Shown: one piece after another, positions 1 to 11,457 of the stretch
How positions within the stretch are numbered: position 1 is the stretch's first letter
Layout of the letters: each line of letters starts with the position of its first letter
Assembly: GCA_030374805.1 (NCBI GenBank)
Contig: JARGSG010000012.1
Coordinates: 1,178,001 to 1,242,000, forward strand
Direction of reading: 5' to 3'
Length of the DNA stretch: 64,000 nucleotides
Source of the DNA: Gracilaria gracilis
Lineage: Eukaryota > Rhodophyta > Florideophyceae > Gracilariales > Gracilariaceae
Notes under the pieces: model-generated
What the model saw: only the letters and a program-made list of their open reading frames with translations
What the model was told of the DNA's origin: nothing
The model's database searches: none
Made by a program: the position numbers and the translations under genes

Positions 1-297
1 ATTTCTTTCTTTGTGACGCACTTTGTTTTGAGAAGGTTGAAGCAGACATTGCGATGGTCATTTTCTTGTTATTCTAATGCTTTAGGCATGACTTTTAGAG
101 ACAGGTGTTCCACAGAGAGTGTCGATGGAACTGCGTGCACAATCAGAGGCTTATGGTGGAAAAGAAACAGGAGTTTGAAATAGTTTGAAATCTTTTTTAG
201 TTCGAGCCCTTGAAGCTTGCCTATAGGGAGTCGAGCTATCATACTTTTCATATACTTCCAGAATATTGCAGTCGAAGAGCAGCGGCGGTGTTCAGAG

Positions 298-1091
298 TTA
301 AGAAGAGAGGAGTGCACAAGAACGAGTGCACAAGAACTGGAGAAATACGGTTCGCACAACGTCACGACCAAGTTGTTTACCAGCCCGATTTAACCTGTTT
401 CTCACCAATGCCATCATCATGACGGTTGTATTCGCGGTAGGATTGTTGAACTCAATCAAGCCAAATACAGCGAGCAGGTGATTATGCACTTCAGATGCTA
501 AACCCAGCCAGGAGTACAGGAAACGCGCTAACGCTGGCAACACAATCAAACGCAGGATTGCTGCGAACACGCGATTGCCAAACATCTCGTCTTCCTGATA
601 TTCATCACTTCGGTCATCCTCCTGCATACGAGTCCAAGTGTGTGAGTGGCGTGGGAGAATAGTGCTGGAATACTTGGAAGCGACAGAACGGCAACGTACC
701 TCTGCAAGACAGTGGTAGAATTCAGCTCCCACCAAGATAGCATTAATCGGGACAACCACGTTGCCTAAGATGTTAATCGAAAGCATAACTGGTCGCAGTA
801 CCCCGTCATGGTGAGCAATGCATTTGCAACGGGGCATACCTTTTCAGACGAAATAAATAGGTAAGTATTGTGACAGCCCTGGAAGAAATTGAATACGATA
901 CGTACAAATGCGAGAAACACAGCAGCGATCATGGAGATAAAGATCGGGGACTTCAATGAGCGAGAAACAGCTTCCTGAATTCCATATGCTTCTTAAATAC
1001 AGTGGGCGTTCACCAGAGGTGCTTCTTCCGCGCCGGGCGTGTCGACAGTGTTGTCTGGTGCAGCTCTCAAGTACTGGTATAGCGTCATCCT
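298..1091 (-). CDS. PIN-like / auxin efflux carrier family membrane protein, partial gene with short introns
   Basis: This is a probable host gene read on the minus strand. It encodes the C-terminal half of a Mem_trans (PIN/PILS-like) carrier, a family that moves auxin-like solutes across membranes. I see exon-like stretches at about 1091-1014, 974 to about 800, about 800-700 and 621-406. They are joined by GT-AG introns of about 39 nt (1013-975) and 78 nt (699-622, donor GTACGT). A further donor, GTGAGA, lies at 405. Family-like segments include SPIFISMIAAVFLAF, INILGNVVVPINAILVGAEF and LRLIVLPALARFLYSW, followed by a loop with NNPTANTTVM, matching the conserved proline/alanine-asparagine helix break. 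The reading frame changes near 790-840 without an intron I can define, so a decayed copy or a base error is possible. The N-terminal half was not found upstream, and the last exon (about 336-298) is uncertain. Confidence 0.5.
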
Positions 1092-2175
1092 CTGCAAAGG
1101 AGAATACATGAGGAAAAGGGCGTTAGCGTTTCGACAAGATTGCGAAATAGCGATCTATGTGAACGTACGGATATACTTTCCTTTCTCATTCACTCTCTTT
1201 TCATGAGCACCTAAGCCCAATTACCACTTGATGGGGAACGTACGAACTAATCACAAAAGGAGAGCGTACACAAGAAAACTAAAAATGTAACTCCAGGCTT
1301 TTTAGACGTCGCGAGTGTCACCCACTGTTTCCCACATCTCTGCAGTCTCTTAAAGGAATGTAACCTAGTCTGTTCTATGGAGCCGTAGTTTGCGAGAAAG
1401 TGGAAGTCGGCAGCAAGTTTGAAGTTATGCATGACACAAGTTTGTATTGCATTGTCCTTCTACTTAGTAAGGTAAGGACGTTTTACCATTGTACGACCCT
1501 CTGTCCAGTCACTGCCCGTGTACTAGTTCTTACAGCGTGCTGTTCTGTTCTTGCCGCATATCATGATTGGGACAACTTCAGAAGGAACTGCACTACCGAA
1601 AACTTTACACTCTGCACAACACACTCAAAACGTTTATACCAGCCATATAAATAAGCTCGCACTTCTTCGCACATTGTTTCACCCGGATTGTTTCTTCCAC
1701 AAAATGTTCCCGTTTCTCACACAAAATGCTCCCGGAAGCCCTGCTATTTTTCGATATGATACCAAGGAGCACCTCAAGGAGAGTCTAGCAAGTATGTCAA
1801 CCGTTCTTCACTACATTCATGAGATCTAAAATACTTTTGAACTAACTCTATTGACTGAGATTCTTCCAACAGGCAATTAATCAGAGACTTTGCCACCGAA
1901 TTGTAGAGCTTGAGCTGCCCACTCACCACCTCAAGATCTCCCATTCGCTGCTTGTGGTAACGACGTAAAGTTTGACTTCGCAGGTATAACTGAACAGAAC
2001 AATATGGCACGGCCAAGTGAAGTGCCTTTGTGGAATCTCGAAGTGTGTTCAAATCCCTAAAGCCTTTTCTTCTTTCTAGTCATGACAAAGCCTGAAAGAG
2101 GGACAAGTTCAGTCATGCTCTCATGTTATCCCGGCATTACAGAGGAAGCGGAACAAGTCATCGATCGAGTAATAC
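1092..2175. other. Region without a recognised gene
   Basis: I see no convincing gene here. One minus-strand ORF (2052-1774, 92 codons, with a run reading LYNSVAKSLINCLLEE) has protein-like composition but no family I recognise. It could be an upstream exon of the PIN-like gene or a chance ORF. Confidence 0.3.
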
Positions 2176-2394
2176 TTGCTCGAGTTCACACTGCGAACAA
2201 ACAATGCATTGGAACATAATTATCAACTGCACCGTGATTCCGCCTCGCTTATACTGCCCAAGCTATCCTCAACTCCAGCATACGTACAGAATCGCGCCGC
2301 AACTGATAGAGTTTTTTTCTTACCATGGACTCCCCCTCAACAGCAGGCTCGCCTGCAGAAGAACTGCGTCGGCGTAGGTGGAAGAAAGAAATAA
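2176..2394 (+). pseudogene. Possible MULE transposase scrap
   Basis: A 72-codon stretch reads FTLRTNNALEHNYQLHRD near its start. The TNNALE motif followed by N-x-x-L and a later PKLSSTPAYVQ segment resembles the region around the third acidic residue of many MULE-family transposases, where a run of Asn and Glu precedes a helix. No other MULE domain is visible next to it, and the resemblance rests on about 40 residues. If real, it is a fragment unrelated in frame to the larger MULE that begins about 1 kb downstream. Confidence 0.28.
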
Positions 2395-2633
2395 ATTCCT
2401 ACATTATCATGCTCCCTTTACGTGGAAGAACACATGCAGTCGTGGAAGCGCTATCTGACACATCTATTCGCTTGCCAAGGCTTCCGGAGTGTTCCCCCTA
2501 CTATTTACGAGCGAGTGTAGAGGATCTGGAAGACTTGATTGAAATCTGCCTAGGGATCAAAGTGATAATCGTAAATGAATTGTGGGCGACACATGGTATA
2601 GAGAAATGGACAGAGATAAAAGCTCTACCGTAG
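2325..2633 (+). CDS. Hypothetical ORF, 102 aa
   Basis: The ORF starts at an ATG and overlaps the end of the preceding scrap in another frame. It begins MDSPSTAGSPAEELRRRRW and ends with an amphipathic stretch (EDLEDLIEICLGIKVIIV). Its composition is protein-like but no family is recognised. It could be a host small gene, an exon or chance. Confidence 0.2.
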   Translation: MDSPSTAGSPAEELRRRRWKKEINSYIIMLPLRGRTHAVVEALSDTSIRLPRLPECSPYYLRASVEDLEDLIEICLGIKVIIVNELWATHGIEKWTEIKALP

Positions 2634-3131
2634 TTTTGTGAAGATGGTAGAGAATCAGCGTTCTGCGGTGTGTACATGTACATATAGAGTTACCATAACC
2701 GTAGTTATCAGAAGTGGTAGATCGAGTACAAGAGTGGAAACACTGTGCCGAAGTGAACCACAATGTTGGAGTTCGATTCTCCAGATGCTCGACGAAATGA
2801 GATCGTTAAGCTACGAGGTGCAGACGCGACATTAGCGTCGGTGTCAACAAGACCGTTATGAGGGCTGACCACCGACAGGTGTATTGAGGGCCCACTTGAT
2901 TGTGGGGGCAGGGATGTCCATTTCGGCTCTAATTCCCCGCCTTCGTAACGGTGGCACAATGTACTAAACTAGCGAAAACCGCGTGGTGGGGGCGATCTCG
3001 TGTCTTAAGCATTAGTAATAGAGACCGACTTAATATTCTTTTGACATTTATTATGACCAGAAAAGCCATGAAGCCTATGCTTCAGGAAAATAATAGTTTC
3101 ATGACCCTGTTGGTCTTTTATTTTGCCCTAG

Positions 3132-3176
3132 CAATTTAGTTGCTCTTGTAGTAACAATTTAGTTGCTCTTGTAGTA
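3132..3176. repeat. Tandem duplication, 23-bp unit x2
   Basis: The unit beginning CAATTTAGTTGCTCTTGTAG occurs twice head to tail, upstream of the MULE transposase start. Confidence 0.85.
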
Positions 3177-3325
3177 GGTTAGATCGGTTAGCAATAATTT
3201 GCAGGATGACAATTCTCGTTTCCAAAGGGTGCCAACACTGACAATTCCCTGAACACAAAACCAAAAGCGAACATGACTGCAACATAAAAACCTTTATCTG
3301 TTGCAGCAGTTAGAAGTGCAAACAT

Positions 3326-3357
3326 ATGACAAATCCAAAGCATGACAAATCCAAAGC
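3326..3357. repeat. Tandem duplication, 16-bp unit x2, spanning the MULE start codon
   Basis: ATGACAAATCCAAAGC is present twice in direct succession (3326-3341 and 3342-3357). It creates two ATGs 16 bases apart, and only the second is in frame with the transposase. Confidence 0.85.
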
Positions 3358-5911
3358 TAGTCTTTGAAGAAGCCTTTGGGAAAACAATCTCAACCAGATT
3401 GATGGTTAGTGAGACTGTCGCCAGTCTGGTTGGAAGCACGGCCAACGCCGTACAAGATCACCTACAAGAGATGCTGAAGAACGTTCAAAAGAACCAGAAT
3501 CAGCTTGAAGGCAATATGAATGGTGCAGAACTGAAGGAGTGGGCTATCGACCAAAATGTTTTCACATGTCTTGTAATGCGAACTGCCTCCAATTCTCATC
3601 CTTCATCAGAAAGAAGCGTATGGGATGAATTGTGCTTAGCTCAGTGTACACGATATGAAAAGACTTGCTCTTCTAACATGTTTCTGAATGCAACAAAAAA
3701 GCTTAGTAAATGTTGCAATCGATGCAGACAAACGCCAGTGATCTGCTGTTCCAAACATGTATATGTCAAGTGCGACGTTTCATCTGACTCAATGCTTCAA
3801 AACGAGGTCATGCAGTTGATAGGTTTGTCGTGGGAAGCCTCAAAACTGCTTGGAACGGGGTCTACAGCTGCCCTGCACATCAGAGACATAGAAAGTACTG
3901 AAGACCAACGGCAACAATTGGAATACAATTTTCTGGAGAGTATGAGAGAAATCATAGTGGTGAAACATGCGAGGAAATTTAGAAGAAAGTGGTACTCGTA
4001 CTATATATGTACACAACAACATCGCCAATATAATAGCGAGGCGAAGCGGTTGAAGAGAAGCAAGAAAGAACACAACTGTAATGGCATGGTTTCCTTTTCT
4101 TACGAAGGAAAGGACCACGTTTCTATTGCCATAAGTCACGATTTTGTCCACGATGGAGAGACTGTTGGTTTTGCATTCGAACCAGGTGAATCAGAGAGAA
4201 TTGCAGAGTTATCGATACAAGAAATGGCTCCATTTAAGAAATTGTTATGCATGAGAAACAATAGAAAGAACTACATTCCTTATCATATGGTTTATAACAA
4301 ATAGATATCTGCAATAGGGAAAAAGAGTCGGCGACATGATGATACCAAGGTTTCGATGAATTTATACATGGGTGAAGCAAAAAACATATCACCAATATAC
4401 TCCAACAAGAACCCATATGCACTTGGATTTGTTACCAATTTGGCTGGTACAATCATGGATACCAGGCACATATGCGAGGTATTTATTGACTCCACATTCA
4501 AGACCAACTCGCAAGGAATGGAAATCTTTGCTGTCATTGGGTCTGCATATGAAGTTGGATTTCCTCTTGCATATTTAATTCTGGAGCCATACGCGGAAGG
4601 GAATAAGAATCGTGGTTATAAGTTGAAGATCATCACAAAGTTTCTACAATGTCTGAAGCAATCACTACCTATCTTGAAACCTTTATTTTTCTTTTCGGAC
4701 AAGGACCAAGCTCAGCTTGGCGCGATACAGGCTGTTTATAACCTCTACCCTTCGATATGTTTATGGCACATGAAACGTGCTTGGATCCGTAAATGGGAGG
4801 CATTAGGAAAAGAACATTACGAAAGAACTACCAAACTTCTTTATAGCAGCACAGAGTTCTCAGAGAAAATTCGAGAGTCGAAACAAAATCCCGATAAACT
4901 TTGAAATGCTATTCTCTCTATTTTGGATGATCATTACTACTCACATTCGTTTTTTGGTGACCCTCATGGGAAAGAATGCAAGGTTTGATTTTTGGAAGAC
5001 GTTAGGAATCTCACAATCATTGAAGAAGATGGTGTCTCGAAAGATGCTCTAGAAATTGAGAGAACCGTACTGAGCAAATTCAAAGAGTATCTTGTAGCAA
5101 CTGGTACTCGGATCCTGAGTTCAATCAGTGGGGCAGGCGTGAGGAGAAATACATGTCTCGCTCTAGGACTACCATGTTCGTGGAATCACATTGGTCAGTG
5201 ATGAAAAATACGCACTTCTCATCATATAACAGACCACGTATAGATTTTGTGCTCTATATACTTGACGAGCATTTTGTGCAAAAGTTCATGCAGGATTGGA
5301 AGGGCTTAATTAGTGTCGAATATAGTCCCAGTTGGTACAAAGTGTTTAAACAGAACTGGAAAACTCTGGCGGCTACTGGAATTAACCAGAACTACGATAC
5401 TGATAGAAAGAAATGGCTCTGTTCTTGTCCAGCGTTTCCAATGAATCGCTTTTTTATCTGCAAGCATTTGGTATACAATTTGCCTATACCTAGGTATCAA
5501 GACTTGGTTCTTTCACGAAAGCCTCCATTTTTACAATTGTAATACTTCGGGGAAAACACGAGGGTTCCACACTTTTTGGAAGAAGATCGAAACATGACGC
5601 CAGAAATTCTTGTGAACGAATTGAAAGATGGAGGGCTTGTTTCTCTTCCTGCGGAAGACGATTTATTATCTGCGGACAGGCAGGACCTCGCTCAGTTTAT
5701 GACCAAAGCTGAAAACATCAAGAAATGTTTGTTGGAAGGAGTAGACCATGTTGAATATCTTGTGAACTCTGCAGCAGATGAACGGCAGCTTGATCTGTTC
5801 GGGACCAGATTGAAGCCGTTAACAGTTTACCTGAACATGGTCAGGACAAACATGAGATCTAAGAGCAGGCCCAAGACGTTTGCATCAACATCTACTACAT
5901 TTCTACCGTAA
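3342..5911 (+). pseudogene. MULE transposase with FLYWCH/WRKY-like finger, DDE core and SWIM finger (interrupted)
   Basis: This is a cut-and-paste DNA transposase of the Mutator-like superfamily. In order: an N-terminal region; a FLYWCH/WRKY-type DNA-binding stretch around residues 215-265 (RRKWYSYYIC then a C-x-G and His region); the DDE core with the first Asp in VFIDSTFKTN (about 4480), the second in FFFSDKDQAQLGAI (about 4690), CLWHMKRA (about 4765) and the likely third acidic residue in FVESHW (about 5170); then a SWIM zinc finger CSCPAF..CKHL (about 5425-5470). The C-terminal tail runs to 5911. The frame from 3342 is interrupted by TAG at 4302-4304, TGA at 4902-4904 and a further TAG near 4986. 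It shifts frame near 5110 and meets TAA at 5540-5542 before continuing. With five disruptions it is inactive as read, unless some gaps are introns. I did not find terminal inverted repeats by eye. Confidence 0.8.
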
Positions 5912-8492
5912 GTAAACCTAATCTTGCACTCGTTGGCGTAACCATCGTACGACCGAAAATAACTGCATGTGGCGACGTCCTTGGCTTTCTGACCACCAGA
6001 CAGAGCACCGATCGGTGATGAAGGTGGTGCATTGCGCGCTGTTTTAGCCTGTGGCAGTTGTCTGGCTGACTGTGAACTAGAACAAAATTGAGAGGAGCAA
6101 GAAGAAAGCGCTGTTACCTTCACGCTCGTGACGCTCGAAATTCTTTTGAGACATGCATTTGTCAGGGCGCCTCATTGCCGCGTCAATTCATGGTGGCAGT
6201 GTTCAAACCAAAATGTGAATGCACACAAAAAAAGGCTCAGAATTCGTCACAACAATCTGCATTACTGTATTCAAATGCACGTTAATTACTGTACCCTAGC
6301 GAGACCAGCAATACAAGAATGTTTAATATGCACCTCACTTTGATGATTCGGCTTTTCGTGGGCGAGCGTGACACACGCAAGACACGTCGTGTAGCAAAGA
6401 CACAGTGTCATGCAAAGCTGGAGGCCACGTGGGCGACGCTATATACGTGGTGCAGCCGGGTTTATCATCTACAGAGTTCCGACGGGTACCACGTGTAAGC
6501 ACCTGTGCACGTCGCATTTCGCAATATGATGGACGGATAAGGCTCAGTTGCCGAACACGAGCGACAGAATAAAATTATAGGCGAAAACACCTCCGTTTTG
6601 GACGGTGAAGTGTTTCCTCTAGAACTTTGTTTTCTTTCATTGCTAGGCACTCTTGTCCAGTATAAGCAGAGCCAGAACGTAGCGCTTTTAGATGAGTGAT
6701 TGATCGAAAAGTTTCGTCAAGAATATCGAAGGGTGGAGCTCGTTCAATACCGAGGTTTGGTCTGGTGAAGCGTTTGCGACACATTTGAGGTTGAACAGTT
6801 ATGCTGCATTGATGTATGTCCAACAAGCCAGTGGTGGCTACTTTATTCAACATTCTGCAGCGATGACGTAGCGTAGCAGCGCCGCCGCACAATATAAAAC
6901 ATAAAGCAATAGGTACTGAGAACAACGTTTTTGTTGAAGAAATGATGCGGGTGGTGACAAATCCAAGAGCAAACGAACACAAACACAAAACCAAGCCGAC
7001 CCGACAGAAAGTGCTCTCAAGAGTACCAAACCAACACGCAGTGTAGCGTTAGTGAGCACAAGTCTGTGGTTCACAAACAATGACTTCAAAGTAACGAAAA
7101 TGAACCAAAGGCATAAAGCAAGCAAAATGTACAGCACAAAGAAAACATTAGCTTATTGCAAGAAAAGTATAGCTTAACAATAGCAAAAAGCAAAGAACCC
7201 TAGTCGCAAGACTAAAATTAAAATCTACTACAGAAAAAAACAAATTTAAAGCTCAACTTCAATACCAACCAGATAAAAAAAGTTCTACACAGCCCTATAT
7301 TTAAAACCATCAAAAAATTACCCACTAAAAGAAAAACAAAGATGGTGGAATGCTATTAACAAAAAAGGAGCAAAACAAAATTTTCTTTCAAAAGAAGATT
7401 GGAACCCATTTGTCAAAAGTTAGATGACCTGTATAGAATTGGAAAAGATACAACAGCTCCAGGTCTTAACTACGCAATTAAATCTTTTAAAATTGACTAA
7501 AAACGCAACTCTACTTACAACAAGTAATGACGGGATAACTACTGAACTCATCTTCCGTCGGTGCCACTCACCACGGAGGCAGTGGCAGTTGAGTTGACAC
7601 AAAATATGAAGAGGAGCATGGAGTGCAATCGCGTGCAGCATGCATAGAAAACTAAAACATCCAGAAAATATCCAAGTAGAAAAATTGTAAACTGAAATAT
7701 TTTGTTCGAAACTTTTAGAACACAAGCTGCCCGGAAAGAATTGCGAAAGCTACAAATTGAGGTAGGCTATACTAATGGTTGCATATCTTGTCACAAGGGC
7801 AATATGTTTAGATATTTTGTAAACTACAGCAAAAACATCATAGAAAAAAATGCATAAAAACCTTGAGCAAATGAAAAGGCTGTATATCTCTTCAACTACA
7901 GAATTTTGTTTTGCAACAACTCAAAAGCCACGGCCGCAATTATGACTAACTCCAAAACAAATTAGGTGAGCATTGACGAACCATCTACCATTTCGAGCAA
8001 TGATATAACCTTACATAGTCATAACGAAAACAAACGCTATTTTACTGGCTAAACTAAGGATTTAATATTTTTAATTTGCAATTTTAAAATTTGCAAACGT
8101 TTTTTTACTATGGTGAAGATCCTACTGCTAATAAATAGGTAGTAGAAAAGGCTTTCAAGAGAGATAGGTAATGTTTACGACTTGTCCACAGGAAAAGAAC
8201 CCAACTGTTGATTAATCTTTTGACTTGAAGGTAGCAAACCTGACAGTATTTACATTAGGTTTCTGATTTTTGGTTTTAAAAATATGCATTTGCTGCTACA
8301 AGATAACAAACGAATATCACATAAGTGTTGATGAGATTCAAGTAAGGGCGTAAGCGGTAGTTCCGTGAAAACAGAAAAACAAAAGGAGTATGGCACGGTT
8401 TGCGAACAAGAAGAATTCATTGCACATTTTGGTAGTCTGGTCGTCTCCGTCAGTAGCTCTCGGCATTCCGCTGAGAGCTTTTATTGTATTCT
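5912..8492. other. Gene-poor stretch with an AT-rich island
   Basis: I see no gene I can name. From about 7,140 to 8,360 the sequence becomes strongly AT-rich, with A- and T-runs, unlike the roughly balanced composition on either side. Short phrases such as SKEDWNPFVKS (about 7390-7420) hint at a decayed coding sequence but do not point to a family. A minus-strand ORF (6123-5827) overlaps the MULE tail and is probably its shadow. Confidence 0.4.
6490..6575 (-). repeat. Scrap of the pogo-like element's 3' region
   Basis: About 35 bases here around GATGGACGGATAAGG match the segment just past the end of the pogo-like transposase at about 54,625-54,655. The same neighbouring C/G-rich text (CACCTGTGCAC) occurs in both. 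It is probably a small relic or solo end of the same DNA transposon family. Confidence 0.4.
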
Positions 8493-9261
8493 TGTAGTGC
8501 AACGCCAGAGGCGGAAAGACACCACGAAGACGTCCGAGATCTTCCTCCGTAGGAGGGTAGTCAGCAGACAGAGCCTCTCTGGCAAGGCACGACGAAGTCG
8601 GGTGTAAGCCGAGGCCAAGCCGTCACGACGGGCGTAGAGAGTTGAGTAAGGATCAGTGTTGGCACCACGTGTGTGGGTGAATGGGTCCTCGAAGGAAACA
8701 CGAGTCCACGGAGGTGGGGAAAGAGAAAAGGAATCCGCGAGAGTGGGAGATGGAAAGAAGGAAAAGGAGGAAAGGGCAAAAAGGCTACGGTAAACACCGG
8801 GGTTATCCCTGTACAGGGTCGAACGCGACACAAGCGGAAAACACTCCCACGAATGGGTCCTGTTAGGTGACGCAGGGAGGATACACTACCCGTAGGCAAC
8901 GGAGCCTCTCTCCTGGAAGGAGTCGATGACCGCCGAAGGCGAAGAAGTATAGAGCCAACCCTGGTTGTCCGAACTTTACTGTGCATAGCGGCGAGGTCGC
9001 CGCCATGCTAAGTAGCGAGATTGCGCCAACAAGTAATTGAATAAACTAACTAAATTAGGCCCACGCATAGTGGTAATTACCCACGCGCCGTGGCGTCCGT
9101 TCCACGTGTACGTGGCCAACCTCCTAGCTCAACCGTGTCCCACGTGTCCTTCCCACTACAGTGGTTGTTACTATTCATATACTCCTATTGGGAGCACCCA
9201 TCCGACATGTCGGAATATGACTAAGTAGTCAGAAACCTCCATGACAGGGCGTTGCACTACA
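8493..9261 (-). repeat. 3' LTR of gypsy element A
   Basis: About 769 bp bounded by TG (8493) and CA (9261) on the plus strand. The first bases (TGTAGTGCAACG..) align loosely with the LTR start of elements B and C (TGTGAAGCAAC..), including a shared CACGAAGACGT block. Most of the LTR is otherwise different, so A belongs to a related but separate family. The inner boundary abuts a pyrimidine-rich tract that is polypurine on the element's sense strand. Confidence 0.7.
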
Positions 9262-9277
9262 TATCCCCCTCCTTAGG
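9262..9277 (-). promoter_or_regulatory. Polypurine tract of element A
   Basis: On the plus strand TATCCCCCTCCTTAGG follows the LTR end directly. On the sense strand this is a purine run suited to prime plus-strand DNA synthesis. The equivalent in element C is nearly identical. Confidence 0.7.
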
Positions 9278-9476
9278 CGGAAGTATCACCTCACCGAAGG
9301 AAACGATGGCGGCAACCATGGAGGATTAAAGCACGCCCTCTCCCGGCTCGCCGAAAACCTCTCCTTCTCCACCAACGCACACCCCTGCACCCGCAGTTAC
9401 CATTGCTCCAGCATCTCTCCCCGACACCTCGGTCACCAACTACCACGCTCCTCCGACTCCTGTCATCGACCTCGCA

Positions 9477-11150
9477 ATGAGTGGCTCTCAGCAACCCCAT
9501 ATAGGGGGATTCACCGGCTTCCGTTCCGTGCCCTTACCGCAAGGCGGGCAACAGACTGGTTCGAACCAGGGAAAACCGTCTGGGACGGTGGCGATCCCTT
9601 CCCAAGTTGGGGCGTCAACCGGCTCCGGGGCGGGCGGCAATTGGCAGTCCTACGACTCCCTCGTGGGCCTCAACCCGAACAATCGGCAACAGGCCATGCG
9701 CCACCAGCTTGCGGCGTGGTTCCACGCGATCTCGGTGTTCGACGACGAGCTGATTTCTCAGTACGTCGACGGCAATGAGCGCCTTCCCGGGGACCTGCTG
9801 GCTAACGTCACCACTTTGTGGGATTGGCGCCGGCGCGTTGCCATACCTGCACCTCAGGTTCACCGCTACGCGGGCGAGTCCCGAGCTCAGGCTCATGCCG
9901 CGCTGGTGCGGATTGGACACCAACGGCAGAGCCGGGCTCCGTTTGAGTTCCTCATCCCGCAAGAGATGAGGTTCGACGTCGAGCAGTACTGCAACCGCGG
10001 GGAGATGGGCTATTGCGCCCGGCTGTCGCCGTTTGAGACCCTCTCTTGGCGAGGATTCCCGGTTGTCCGGCAGGAAGCCTTGTGCTGGCAACGACCTATC
10101 ATTCGGGCCGAATGCCGCTATCTCGCGCGTTGTTACCGGTCCTCTTTCCTTCAGGAATTCATCCGCTTCGAGCATCGCTGCCGTTCTCGTTTCGGGTACT
10201 TCGTTCCGTATCAAAAAGTGGAGGTGGAGCGTATTGCTCCCGCTCACCGACAAGGTCGGTACGTCCCTCTGTTAACCTGGTGGGCTCAGCTCGAGGCATG
10301 CCGGAGGTGCTACATAGATCTGCCCCAGGTGTTCACATATTTTGGGTCATACCTCCAAACGGATCCGCGTAGCGAGCTTTGGTCGGTTGTAGTCACCGAG
10401 TGGGCCGTCCGCGCTGCGGCGTACATCCTCAGTGAGGCTTACGACCAGTACAGACTGTGGTTCCTTCCTCCGCGCATGCGGGCCGGTATCCGTCAACTCG
10501 ATATGACCATTCCTCCTTGGGGTCAGGCTAACGCCGAAGAAGTCCTCGAGTTACTCGACTATATCGACAGTATTGACTGGAAAGCGGTCCCGATCGGGCA
10601 GAGTGGCCGGCTCACCGGCGGCGGTGGACATGGCCCAGGTCTGCGGCGCAATACCGCCTTGGTGGGGGATTTCGTGTACTTCGATCCGTGGGAACAACGG
10701 GAGATTTTTGCTGATGAAGCGGCCGAACTCCGGAATGATCCGAGAAAAATCCCAGACGGTCATCCGATTGGGTTCGTCGACTCGGACGATTAATAGCGCT
10801 CCAGCGGGGAAAATGAACCCATGTTGGACAACGCATCCGACGCAGCGGGCGGTGATGACGACGCGATGGTTGTAGGCACTCCTCCTGAGAATGACGACCC
10901 TGTTCCACAGGAGTCTGAGCCCGCTGCTGCGGCGTCGGCGTCAGCTTTGGCTATTCCGACTTCCACGGCCGCTGACAGGAATACTCCCCAGACGGGCGGG
11001 AATCCCGGTGCCGCCATCGCGCAGTTCCTTCGAGAGGTGAGGTTCGGCGCCGATACGGTGACCGGTGATTTGTCCGCAATGCGGGAAGCCCTGGCGCAAC
11101 GCCTCGGCGGTGGCCAGCCTCCAAACGAGGGGAGTGGCCATAACCAGTAA
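9477..11150 (+). CDS. Antisense accessory ORF of gypsy element A
   Basis: This long reading frame lies opposite to pol, between the 3' LTR and the chromodomain. It starts ATG AGT GGC, which aligns with MSGQPP in element C. The N-terminal 80 residues are Ser/Gly/Gln-rich. Then comes a conserved core with WDWRRRVA, VRQEALCW, RPIIRAECRYLAR, RSRFGYFVPYQ, GRYVPLLTWW, SELWSVVVTEWAVRAAAY and YDQYRLW. An Asp-rich patch follows, and the tail has GDLSAMREALAQRL. There is no CCHC knuckle, protease, RT, integrase, signal peptide or clear membrane helix. About half the core residues match element C. The product is unknown. Gag is unlikely because element B carries a gag-like region in the normal place. 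At least one interruption is present. Confidence 0.7.
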
Positions 11151-11457
11151 GACTGGGTCCGAATAGTAGCAATAAAAACAACCTGCCTGTGGGTTCCTTC
11201 TATCTATGACGTGTTCTTGTAGTCACCGGTAGTGAACCGGCTCTCTCACGCGGTGCGCAGGGAAATGCACACCCTTCCGACAGGGAAAACCGTGCTTGCC
11301 ACGTAATGACCAGCAAGCTGGGTGAAAAACCCCTCGGGTATGTTCGCGAAACATTATGCACGACCATGGTCGGAGTATCAGCGCATGAGCGGTGATCCCT
11401 TCCCGTCCATGACGTGTATTCTTCATCTTCAACTCTTCCCGTTTCCACGGTTCTCCT
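11151..11457. other. Gap between convergent antisense ORF and chromodomain end, element A
   Basis: About 300 bp separate the 3' ends of the two convergent reading frames. An AATAAA-like run (GCAATAAAAAC) lies at about 11,169-11,179 on the plus strand, a plausible poly(A) signal for the antisense transcript. Confidence 0.4.

Noticed and set aside
2762-2790. tRNA-like T-arm (TGGAG TTCGATT CTCCA)
   Set aside because: The stem-loop is perfect, but no matching acceptor, D-arm or anticodon arm occurs upstream at the required distance.
8481-8986. Several overlapping ORFs of 80-140 codons
   Set aside because: They lie within the LTR of element A on both strands and have no conserved protein.
9615-10253. 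Long minus-strand ORF of 212 codons inside the antisense gene
   Set aside because: It is a shadow: conservation with elements B and C follows the plus-strand frame.
9477-11150. Antisense ORF as a misplaced gag or envelope gene
   Set aside because: No CCHC knuckle, capsid motif, signal peptide, fusion or membrane segment is visible, and element B has a gag-like region in the normal sense position.
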